Source of the DNA: Anaerolineae bacterium
GTDB lineage: Bacteria > Chloroflexota > Anaerolineae > B4-G1 > SLSP01
Reading direction: 5' to 3'
Assembly: GCA_025454475.1 (NCBI GenBank)
Contig: JALOOJ010000030.1
Location: 1-39,166, forward strand
Length of the DNA stretch: 39,166 nt
Both the position numbers and the translations under genes were made by a program. This document shows, piece after piece, positions 15,632 through 22,440 of this stretch (its first letter is position 1; every line of letters begins with the position of its first letter). The notes beneath the pieces were generated by a model that did not search any database, had not been told where the DNA came from, and saw only the letters and a list, made by a program, of their open reading frames with translations.

Positions 15632-15965
15632 CGTAATCCTCCCACCTTCCTACCTATTGAGATTACCAATATGCTCTCTGGTTCGGGGTTCTCCCCGGAC
15701 CGGAGCTGGTGTTTCTGGGTGAGTATCCCACCCGTTACGAGGTATTGACGTAGGTCAGTGCACAGAAGTTCCAGAGCGTTCGGGTCTTGACTGGGAAGCT
15801 GTGATGTCTTGACGCTTCGCAAGGAGGCGGCTGTGCAGGTTTCCGAGAGATCCTTGTACAGGTAGGTAGGCAAGGTACAATCCGAGCTGGGTCGCTCGTT
15901 GGGCGTAGATCGATTTCCGCGCTGTTCCGTTTGGTGCAGTGCGTCGGAAAGCTACTGGAGGGATC
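15632..15965. other. Intergenic region with divergent leaders
   Basis: This 334-base spacer separates the divergent SIMPL and MscS-ParB genes. It holds the SIMPL SD at its left end, a short imperfect hairpin (GTTCGGGGTTCTCCCCGGAC near 15682), a likely plus-strand promoter (15854-15881), and the GGAGGG SD of the channel gene at its right end. Frames open on the minus strand here have unlike codon use and no recognisable product, so I see no gene. Confidence 0.5.
15854..15881 (+). promoter_or_regulatory. Probable sigma70-type promoter for the MscS-ParB gene
   Basis: TTGTAC (15854-15859) and TACAAT (15876-15881) are 16 bases apart. The -10 matches 5 of 6 consensus bases; the -35 is weaker. Transcription from here would give a leader of about 75 bases. 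Confidence 0.45.
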
Positions 15966-17195
15966 ATGCACGTCAAACGGAACTTACTGCTGCTTCTGGG
16001 CTGGAGTCTGGCCGCGGGGCTTTTTGGTGTTCTCAATGCTCGCGGTATAGGTCTTGCGACGATGCCCAGTGGCACGACGCTCACCATGGGCTTGCTCGTG
16101 TTTTTCGCGATCCTCGCCGGATACCAGGTAGGCGTACTGACTATCAAGGGGAGTGTCCACCTTAACCGCGGAGCTCCTGGTGAGGTCACGATGCTGTCCG
16201 GCGTCCTGCGCCTTGTAGCTGGCATCGGCGTCATTGCAGTACTGCTCTCGCTGTTCGGTCAGTTGCAGACTGTCGGGACAGCGTTGGGGGCGTTCAGCGG
16301 CCTTCTCCTGGGCTGGTCCCTCCAGGCGCCGGTGAGCGGCATGGCTGCGTGGATCATGATCTCGCTCAAGCGTCCGTTCCGCGTCGGGGACCGCATCCAA
16401 TTGCCCTCGCTGGGGTTGGTGGGTGATGTGGTCGCCCTGGGACCGATGTACACCGAGCTCAACCAGGTCGGGGGCGCGGTAGGCAGCGAGGAGGCTGTGG
16501 GCCGGCCAATCCTCATCCCCAATGCTATGCTGTTCAGCAATGTGGTGATCAACTACACGGCCCGCCAGGACGCGGCTTTCATCCTCGACGAGGTGGTCAT
16601 CCGCATCACGTACGATACGAACTGGGACGTGGCTGAGGGTATCCTGCTCTCCGCCGCGCGTGAGGTCACCGCCGACATCATCCGCCAGACGGGCCAAGAG
16701 CCCTATGTGCGTGCGGATATGTACGACTATGGGATCTACATGCGGTTGCGCTACACGACCAGCGCCACGGATAGGCCGCGGATCACCTACCAGATCATCA
16801 AGCTCATCTTTCAGGGCTTCCAGGACGATGCGCAGGTGGACTTCGCCATTCCCTACATCTACTCGTTCCGCAAGGGCGTGCAGGCGTCGGCGCGGTTCGA
16901 CGAAGCCGAGCACACCAAGTCGACGATCGACCTGCCGCTCAGTGATATCATCTTTGATGAGGAGGGCAGGCTGTTTCTGAAGGCCAACGAGGAGAAGATC
17001 GATGAGCTGGCTGAGGGCATAAAGGTGGATGGGCTTATCCAGCCCGTGGTCGTCACGTTGACTTCTACTGGTGCCTATCGCGTGGTGGCGGGACACATGC
17101 GTGTCGCGGCATGCAAGCGCCTCGGCTGGCGCACAGTGCCGGCGATCGTGCGGGAATCGGCTGGAGACATCGGGTTGCCTCCGGCCTCTGAGTAG
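15966..17195 (+). CDS. MscS-type mechanosensitive channel fused to a ParB-like domain
   Basis: A 409-residue protein; ATG 15966 follows GGAGGGATC. Three hydrophobic segments (about residues 5-27, 40-60 and 76-97) lead into a Gly/Ala-rich pore-like helix (GTALGAFSGLLLGWSLQAPVSG) and then the MscS beta domain with KRPFRVGDRIQLPSLGLVGDV and PILIPNAMLFSNVVINYT. This order is typical of MscS. From about residue 319 the chain becomes a ParB/sulfiredoxin-like domain: IDLPLSDIIFD, EEKIDELAEGIKVDGLIQPVVV, YRVVAGHMRVAACKRLGW, TVPAIVRE. The box corresponding to GERRxxA, the CTP-binding motif of ParB, reads GHMRVAA (residues 376-382), so a key Glu and Arg are changed. The fusion places a ParB-like domain at the cytoplasmic face of a channel. 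The role is unknown. Confidence 0.88.
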   Translation: MHVKRNLLLLLGWSLAAGLFGVLNARGIGLATMPSGTTLTMGLLVFFAILAGYQVGVLTIKGSVHLNRGAPGEVTMLSGVLRLVAGIGVIAVLLSLFGQLQTVGTALGAFSGLLLGWSLQAPVSGMAAWIMISLKRPFRVGDRIQLPSLGLVGDVVALGPMYTELNQVGGAVGSEEAVGRPILIPNAMLFSNVVINYTARQDAAFILDEVVIRITYDTNWDVAEGILLSAAREVTADIIRQTGQEPYVRADMYDYGIYMRLRYTTSATDRPRITYQIIKLIFQGFQDDAQVDFAIPYIYSFRKGVQASARFDEAEHTKSTIDLPLSDIIFDEEGRLFLKANEEKIDELAEGIKVDGLIQPVVVTLTSTGAYRVVAGHMRVAACKRLGWRTVPAIVRESAGDIGLPPASE

Positions 17196-17212
17196 CTCTG
17201 TTAGGGCCGATT

Positions 17213-17240
17213 TTGCCTCGCGGCCATCCTGCGGTATAAT
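17213..17240 (+). promoter_or_regulatory. Promoter of tRNA-Gln
   Basis: A perfect -10 TATAAT (17235-17240) lies 11 bases before the tRNA, and TTGCCT (17213-17218) lies 16 bases upstream of it. This is a strong sigma70-type arrangement. Confidence 0.7.
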
Positions 17241-17250
17241 AAAGGTGCGT

Positions 17251-17322
17251 TGGGGCGTGGCCAAGTGGCAAGGCGACGGACTTTGAATCCGTTTATCGCA
17301 CGTTCGAATCGTGCCGCCCCAG
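17251..17322 (+). tRNA. tRNA-Gln (anticodon TTG)
   Basis: A full cloverleaf can be drawn. The acceptor stem TGGGGCG pairs with CGCCCCA, with discriminator G at 17322. The D-arm is GCC-AAGTGGCAA-GGC, the anticodon stem ACGGA/TCCGT carries loop CTTTGAA (anticodon TTG), the variable loop is TTATC, and the T-arm is GCACG-TTCGAAT-CGTGC. U1-A72 with discriminator G is typical of bacterial glutamine tRNA. The 3' CCA is not encoded (CCT follows). No duplicated tRNA end or integrase was seen nearby, so there is no sign that it serves as an integration site. Confidence 0.96.
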
Positions 17323-17326
17323 CCTG

Positions 17327-17352
17327 GCGGCCCGGGCCTTGGCTCGGGCCGC
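17327..17352 (+). terminator. Hairpin after tRNA-Gln
   Basis: GCGGCCCG (17327-17334) pairs with CGGGCCGC (17345-17352); G36-C43 and a G-T wobble extend the stem inward. The following TCGTCTTG is only moderately T-rich. It is placed right after the tRNA, as expected for its terminator. Confidence 0.6.
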
Positions 17353-17507
17353 TCGTCTTGCCCCGCCATTCCGCTCACTTGGCTCGCCGGTTGGCGCGGG
17401 GTATCATACCGTGCACTCGCGATCCGGTCGGACGGTACGCTATCTGGGCGACGCAGGCATATCTTAGCCGGTAGCGGCTTATCATCTCACAGGGTAGGGG
17501 AGGAGAC

Positions 17508-18443
17508 TTGACTACGTCGGGCATCGTTTTTAACATTCAGCGCTTTTCGGTCCACGACGGGCCGGGCATCCGGACTACGGTGTTCCTGAAGGGGTGCTCT
17601 TTGCACTGCTTCTGGTGTCACAACCCTGAGGGTATCAGTCCAAAGCGGGAAATCCAGTTCTATCCCGAGCGCTGCATCGGGTGCGGCGCCTGTTTCGCTG
17701 CGTGTGAGTACGGCGCACATGTTATGGAGGACGGCGTACACAAGTACGTGCGCGAGAACTGCGTGCTCTGTGGTAAGTGCACGGACAACTGCTTCTCAGG
17801 CGCGTTGGAGATGACCGGTGATGAGTTGACCGTCGACGATGTGATGAAGGAAGTCCTTGCCGATCGCACATTCTACCAGAACTCGGGCGGCGGCATGACC
17901 CTGTCCGGCGGCGAGCCGATGCTACAGAGGGCATTCACAAAGGCGCTGCTCAGACGGGCAAAGGCTGAGGGCGTACACACGGCGATTGAGACGTGTGGCA
18001 ATTACCGCTGGGCTGAGCTCGAGGAGTTGTTGCCCGTGATCGATATGGTGATGATGGATCTTAAACATATGGATCCGGTGGCCCATCGGGAGGCCGTAGG
18101 TGTCTCCAACGAGCGTATCCTCGCCATCGCCGAGCAGTTGATGCATACGGATAAGCCGGTTTGGTTCCGCACGCCAGTGATCCCCGCCGTCAACGACACG
18201 CCGGAGGCGATCGGTGCGATTGCGGCCTTCGTGCGGCACCTGACGGATATCAGGGAGGCGCAGGGGAACGGCGCAGCCGCGCCGACGCTGGATCTGCTCC
18301 GCTTCCACCGGCTGGCCGGCGACAAGTATCGTAGCCTCGGCCTGGAGTACAAGGCGAGCACGCTCGAAGCTCCCAGTCTGGCATATATGGATGAGCTGCG
18401 CGATCTGGCGCGTAGCCACGGGATCGTGGTCAAGGGGTCATAA
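17508..18443 (+). CDS. Glycyl-radical-enzyme activating enzyme (PflA family, with extra Fe-S clusters)
   Basis: A 311-residue radical SAM protein. The start is TTG 17508 with a GGGGAGGAG SD two bases away. The SAM cluster motif CSLHCFWC uses Cys30, Cys34 and Cys37 (CX3CX2C). A ferredoxin-like insert follows with Cys56/59/62/66 and Cys85/88/91/95, which would hold two further 4Fe-4S clusters. This insert is typical of activases for diol, choline, hydroxyproline or arylacetate glycyl-radical enzymes rather than of pyruvate formate-lyase itself. GGMTLSGGEPMLQ is the glycine-rich SAM-binding loop. The family installs the glycyl radical in a partner enzyme under anoxic conditions. No glycyl-radical enzyme lies in this window; the next gene is a uroporphyrinogen-decarboxylase relative. 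Confidence 0.92.
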   Translation: MTTSGIVFNIQRFSVHDGPGIRTTVFLKGCSLHCFWCHNPEGISPKREIQFYPERCIGCGACFAACEYGAHVMEDGVHKYVRENCVLCGKCTDNCFSGALEMTGDELTVDDVMKEVLADRTFYQNSGGGMTLSGGEPMLQRAFTKALLRRAKAEGVHTAIETCGNYRWAELEELLPVIDMVMMDLKHMDPVAHREAVGVSNERILAIAEQLMHTDKPVWFRTPVIPAVNDTPEAIGAIAAFVRHLTDIREAQGNGAAAPTLDLLRFHRLAGDKYRSLGLEYKASTLEAPSLAYMDELRDLARSHGIVVKGS

Positions 18444-18527
18444 GGTTAGGTAGCGGTCCTCGACTGGACCGTTCATCGATCATCGTGTCCAGCCTGAGCA
18501 GGGCTCGGACGACAAGTCGAGGCGACA

Positions 18528-19628
18528 GTGGCATATGATGACCTCTGCTACCAGGCGCTGATGGGGCTTGCGCCCAAGGATATTCCCCACTGGGAGTATC
18601 TCGGCTGCCCGCAGGCCGAGACGGTCATCACGGGCATCGACTACTTCGAGCATCCTCGCCAGTGCCGTCTGCGGCTCGCTGCGATGTATCCCAAGCTGAA
18701 CGTGGAGATCCCCGAGACCGATGATCCGGTGAAACGGCCCGACCTGGGACTGACCCACGACACCATCGGCGAGGACGAGCACGGGCGCCGCGTGGTCCGT
18801 TGGGGCAATAGCGTAACCCATCACTGGGATAGCGATCCGAGGTTCAAGACGGTCGAGGATGTGTTTGCTTTCTCCCCATTGGCGGAGCCCGACTGGACCG
18901 ACAGCTATATCGTGACCACCTGGGACTTCACCAGTGAGGAGACGCTTTACCAGCACTTTCGCAAGAACTATCCTCCGGAATGGGGAGATAAGGCACCTGA
19001 GGGTTCACCGGCCAACGTTGGTATGTACCAGACGATGTTTATGTGGCCTCTGCTTACCTTTGGATGGAAGCTCTTCATGGAGGCTTGCCTTGATCCGCGC
19101 TTCGAGCGGGTAATGGACGAATTCGCCGAGCTCAACCGCCGTCTGTTCCGGGCCTTTGCTCGGCTGCCGATCAACTTTGTTCACTGTCACGACGACATCG
19201 TCAACACGCGGGGGCCGGTCTGTTCGCCGAAGTGGATGCGCAAGTACATCTTCCCGCGGTATGAGGAGTTCTGGGGGATCGTCAAGGATGCCGGTAAGGA
19301 AGTGACCTTCATCTCCGACGGGTGCATGGACGCATTTGTCGACGATGTGGTCGCCTGCGGGGCTCGTGGGCTCCTGGGCGAGCCCTACAACGACTACAAA
19401 GCGATTGCCCGAAAACACCAGGACTGTTTCCTGACCGGCGAGGGTGACACCCGCGTATTATCGAGGAACAACCCGGACGAGATCAGGGCGATGGTTGAGC
19501 GCATGGTGGAGACATCTCGGATGACCGGGGGCTACTTTATGCGCATCGGCAACGAGTTCACCTGGGCAACGCCTCCTGAGGCTGTGAAGCTTTACCTCGA
19601 TCTGAGCCATGAGCTAGCGCATCGATAG
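18528..19628 (+). CDS. Uroporphyrinogen-decarboxylase-like (URO-D family) protein
   Basis: This 366-residue cytoplasmic protein starts at GTG 18528 after GAGGCGACA. The fold is that of the URO-D superfamily: a TIM barrel with FVHCHDDIVNTRGPVCSPKWMRKYIFPRYEEFWGIVKDAGKEVTFISDG and, near the end, LSRNNPDEIRAMVERMV. These segments match the group of URO-D relatives that are corrinoid-dependent methyltransferases or unknowns in anaerobes. The MRxAGR and other haem-pathway residues of true HemE are absent, so a haem role is unlikely. It lies 84 bases after the activase gene and may share its transcript. A structured, convergent boundary follows. The substrate is not known. Confidence 0.82.
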   Translation: MAYDDLCYQALMGLAPKDIPHWEYLGCPQAETVITGIDYFEHPRQCRLRLAAMYPKLNVEIPETDDPVKRPDLGLTHDTIGEDEHGRRVVRWGNSVTHHWDSDPRFKTVEDVFAFSPLAEPDWTDSYIVTTWDFTSEETLYQHFRKNYPPEWGDKAPEGSPANVGMYQTMFMWPLLTFGWKLFMEACLDPRFERVMDEFAELNRRLFRAFARLPINFVHCHDDIVNTRGPVCSPKWMRKYIFPRYEEFWGIVKDAGKEVTFISDGCMDAFVDDVVACGARGLLGEPYNDYKAIARKHQDCFLTGEGDTRVLSRNNPDEIRAMVERMVETSRMTGGYFMRIGNEFTWATPPEAVKLYLDLSHELAHR

Positions 19629-19658
19629 GTTCTGGGGTTGCTGATCGCCTATCACAGT

Positions 19659-19838
19659 GTGGGCCGGGACGCCTGTCCCGGCCAAGCGACGAGGCGCGCT
19701 GCTTACTGAGTACGGCGAACCGGTGTGCCTGCATCCGGAACGGGCTTTCGCCTCCGGGCGGAAAGGGGCCTCCCGACGGAGCGAGTGTGCCACACCGAGC
19801 CACGCCTTGTCGCGGGCGAACAAGACAGTTCGCCCCAC
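19659..19838. repeat. 180-bp folded palindromic element between convergent genes
   Basis: The two ends are imperfect inverted copies of each other, and each carries its own hairpin: GGCCGGGAC-GCCT-GTCCCGGCC (19662-19683) and GGGCGAAC-AAGACA-GTTCGCCC (19814-19835). The stems differ in sequence but keep pairing. Further in, GTGGG (19659) faces CCCAC (19834), GCGAC (19686) faces GTCGC (19809), and GGTGTG (19722) faces CACACC (19791). The centre has another stem, CTTTCGCC-TCCG-GGCGGAAAG (19745-19765). It lies between the URO-D-like gene (+) and the helicase gene (-). It resembles a non-coding mobile (MITE- or REP-like) element that also serves as a two-way terminator. Confidence 0.75.
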
Positions 19839-19846
19839 AACGCAGA

Positions 19847-22312
19847 TCAGGCGGGGCGCTGCTGGAGGAACGCCGCCACGTCGGCGAAGTCGGTGGTGTG
19901 GCAGCTCTCGGGCAGCGAGCGGATGATCTGTTGGCCGTAGCGCTTGTGAAGAACCCGTCCATCGAGCAGGGCGATGACACCCCGGTCGGTCTCCGAGCGG
20001 ATCAGCCGCCCGGCTCCCTGCCGTAGGTTGAGAATGGCGGATCCGAGCTGTAACTCGTAGAAAGGGTTGCCGCCGCGGGCACGGATCTGTGCCTCCTGAC
20101 GCTGGATCACGGGGTCGTCGTACGGGACGAACGGGATCTTGTCGAGGATCACCAGCGCTAGCGCATCGCCGGGGATGTCCAGTCCCTCCCAGAATCCGCG
20201 GGTCGCGAAGAGGATCGCGTTGCCGTCCGCCTGAAACCGCGCGACGAGCTCCGGCTGGGCATAGTCGCCCTGGAGATAGCAGGGATAGCGTGTGCGGAGG
20301 ATGGGTGCCAGCGCGTCATAGAGCTGCAGCATGCGTTGACGACTGGTGCACAGTACGAGTGCCCGCCCGCGGCTCATCTCCAGCAGTCGCCTGACCTCCT
20401 CGGTAAGCTGTTGTACGTAGCCGTCTGAGAAGGACTGCGACTGTTCGTCGTACACCGGTGTCAGAGCGCGCGGTGTGTAGAGTACCATCTGTCGTTGGTA
20501 GTCGAAGGGTCCCCGAATCGCCTGAGAGATAACGTGTGCGGCCCCCTCTCCGTCTGCAGATGGGAGCCCGATCTGGCGCTTGAACCAACCCAGGTCGTTG
20601 TTGACGCTGAGTGTGGCGCTGGTGCAAACAACGCGGGGCCATACCTCGAAGAGCATCCGCCGCAGAGGGTCAGCCACCTCCAATGGGCGGTAGAGCGCCT
20701 GGTAGGTCTCTTCGGCGCCCGGCATCGTTTCCTCAGCGACCTCGCAGAGACGGATATGGGTCTCCGGCTCCGGGAGGGCCAAGGCCCGGACCGTTGTTGC
20801 CAGCTCCTCAACTTGCATCACGGCGGCGTCACGGTCGCCATCGTCCAGCTGTGGGGCGTTGATCAGCGCGCGCTGGACGTGGTTTAGGATGTCCCAGAGG
20901 GCCAGCCCGGCCTGAACCTGACCCTCGAGGGCCCAGCGAGGAGGGCGCCCGTTCGTCCTGGCTCGTCCGGGACGCTGCTGCTCCACGGCGCTGAAGAACT
21001 CGTCGTAGCCCGTGCGCGCCTCGACGAGGAGATCGGCGTCTGATACGCCACCGCGCACGGTAGGGTTATTCATCAAGCTCCAGAAAAGGTCGTGGCTCAG
21101 CGCCATCGTCAGCGCCTCGACAGCGTAGCGCGGCAGCTGGTGCGCCTCGTCGACGATGAGCATCGGGCGAACGGGAAGAATGTGGTTCTCGGCGAGCAAG
21201 GCATTGTAGCAGAGGAGGGCGTGGTTGGTCACTACCAAGTCGGCGCCCAAAGCTTCGCGTTTGGCGGCCTCGTGGAAGCATCCATCAAAACGCGCGCAGC
21301 GGTGCCCCTGGCAGTCGTGTCCCCCGACTGTGATACGTGCCGCAAGCTCAGGTGGCAGGCGCATCATCTCCACGTCGCCCGAGGGCACGGCCTCCAGACC
21401 CTTTCGCACGAGGCTGAGCATAGCGGGCTGGTTCGGGTTCCCCACCTGCTGGTGCAGCCGCTCCAATCGCAGCGCACAGATGTAGTTACTGCGCCCCTTG
21501 AGTAGCGCAGCCTTCATCGGATGGGGTGCAAGCTGCTGCAGTCTAGGGATGTCTTTCTCCCAGAGCTGGTTCATCAGCCCCTTGTTTGAGGTGCTAACCA
21601 CGGCCTGCGCGCCGGACCACAGAACGGGGATCAGGTAGGCAAAGGACTTACCGATGCCGGTCCCCGCCTCGATGACGGCGTGGCTGCGTCCCTGGAGCGC
21701 GTCGCGGACGAGGTGCGCCATCTGCGTTTGGCCGGCTCGGGCGCGATAGCGATCACCGAGCAGCGCGGCGAGCGGACCCCCTGGGGCAAAGACGCCCTCC
21801 AGCGGCGGGCAGACGATGGGCCGCATCGTCGTGTCGTCTTTCGCATCGCCGTTCGGCGACCGGCGCTCCTTCGCGGCATAGACGGCTGCGGGTTCCTTGA
21901 CATAGTCCGGCGACTCGGGTCCTGCCTGCCGCGCATTGGGAGCACTCTTCGTGAGGACTCGTCCGCCCACCACGACCGCTGGCTCGGCACCCACCGGCAT
22001 CTTGGAATGCTCCGCGGGCCGCGGCTGGGGCGCAAGGGCAACTTGCATTGCCTCGAGCAGCGGCTTGGCCCGGGGCTCGCCGAGCTCGTGGGCGCGGGTG
22101 AGCGCCTGGGCGGCATCGTTCCAGCGATGACGCTGCCGATAACAAAGTCCCAGTTGGTAGTGGGCGTTGGCGTGGTCGGGATCGAGGCTCAGGATCTCGC
22201 GATAGGCCGCGATGGCCCCGTCCAGGTTGCCTTGCAGCAAGAGCTTGAACGCACGGCGCTCCTGGGCCCGGACAGCGATCTCGGTTACGTTCGCGTTCAG
22301 CCAACCCGACAT
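19847..22312 (-). CDS. DinG/XPD-type ATP-dependent helicase with N-terminal TPR segment
   Basis: An 821-residue protein. Residues about 14-80 form two tetratricopeptide-like repeats (LLLQGNLDGAIAAYREILSLDPDHANAHYQLGLCY), followed by a low-complexity linker to about residue 165. The superfamily-2 helicase core then has Walker A EAGTGIGKS (K222), four cysteines in YICALR, GHDCQGHRC and DGCF that fit the Fe-S cluster of XPD/DinG helicases, and VDEAHQ (D388). Late motifs include VLCTSRQRMLQLYDAL, ATRGFWEGLDIPG and RQGAGRLIRSETDRG. DinG-type enzymes unwind damaged DNA, R-loops or forked structures 5' to 3'. The TPR extension is not part of E. coli DinG and suggests a protein partner. It is read divergently from the peptidase gene, with overlapping promoters. 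Confidence 0.92.
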   Translation of the reverse strand: MSGWLNANVTEIAVRAQERRAFKLLLQGNLDGAIAAYREILSLDPDHANAHYQLGLCYRQRHRWNDAAQALTRAHELGEPRAKPLLEAMQVALAPQPRPAEHSKMPVGAEPAVVVGGRVLTKSAPNARQAGPESPDYVKEPAAVYAAKERRSPNGDAKDDTTMRPIVCPPLEGVFAPGGPLAALLGDRYRARAGQTQMAHLVRDALQGRSHAVIEAGTGIGKSFAYLIPVLWSGAQAVVSTSNKGLMNQLWEKDIPRLQQLAPHPMKAALLKGRSNYICALRLERLHQQVGNPNQPAMLSLVRKGLEAVPSGDVEMMRLPPELAARITVGGHDCQGHRCARFDGCFHEAAKREALGADLVVTNHALLCYNALLAENHILPVRPMLIVDEAHQLPRYAVEALTMALSHDLFWSLMNNPTVRGGVSDADLLVEARTGYDEFFSAVEQQRPGRARTNGRPPRWALEGQVQAGLALWDILNHVQRALINAPQLDDGDRDAAVMQVEELATTVRALALPEPETHIRLCEVAEETMPGAEETYQALYRPLEVADPLRRMLFEVWPRVVCTSATLSVNNDLGWFKRQIGLPSADGEGAAHVISQAIRGPFDYQRQMVLYTPRALTPVYDEQSQSFSDGYVQQLTEEVRRLLEMSRGRALVLCTSRQRMLQLYDALAPILRTRYPCYLQGDYAQPELVARFQADGNAILFATRGFWEGLDIPGDALALVILDKIPFVPYDDPVIQRQEAQIRARGGNPFYELQLGSAILNLRQGAGRLIRSETDRGVIALLDGRVLHKRYGQQIIRSLPESCHTTDFADVAAFLQQRPA

Positions 22313-22342
22313 AGCGGTTTCCTCCCACGCTCGGACGCCCCC

Positions 22343-22371
22343 ATTATATAGTGCAAATGTTCTATTGGCAA
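22343..22371 (-). promoter_or_regulatory. Promoter of the TPR-DinG gene (minus strand)
   Basis: On the minus strand TTGCCA (22371-22366) is 17 bases from a perfect TATAAT (22348-22343), 31 bases before the ATG. The -35 box overlaps that of the divergent peptidase promoter. Confidence 0.75.
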
Positions 22372-22394
22372 GCCACGCGAGCAGAGGATATACT
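22365..22394 (+). promoter_or_regulatory. Promoter of the prolyl oligopeptidase gene
   Basis: TTGGCA (22365-22370) and TATACT (22389-22394) are 18 bases apart, each 5 of 6 to consensus. Transcription would begin near 22401, past the in-frame codons at 22351. This supports ATG 22441 as the start of the peptidase. Confidence 0.7.
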
Positions 22395-22440
22395 CCGTAT
22401 TGCTCTCTGTCACGAAACGCTCGAGAATTGGAGGCATCGG

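Noticed and set aside
15628-15873. An 81-codon minus-strand frame upstream of the SIMPL lipoprotein
   Set aside because: It overlaps the lipoprotein start, lacks an SD and has third-position usage unlike the neighbours; the region is better read as leader and promoter DNA.
17251-17322. tRNA-Gln as an integration (att) site for a mobile element
   Set aside because: No integrase and no direct repeat of the tRNA 3' end could be found in the window.
15984-17378. A 464-codon open frame antisense to the MscS-ParB gene and the tRNA
   Set aside because: It runs through a tRNA gene and mirrors a clear coding frame, so it is not a gene.
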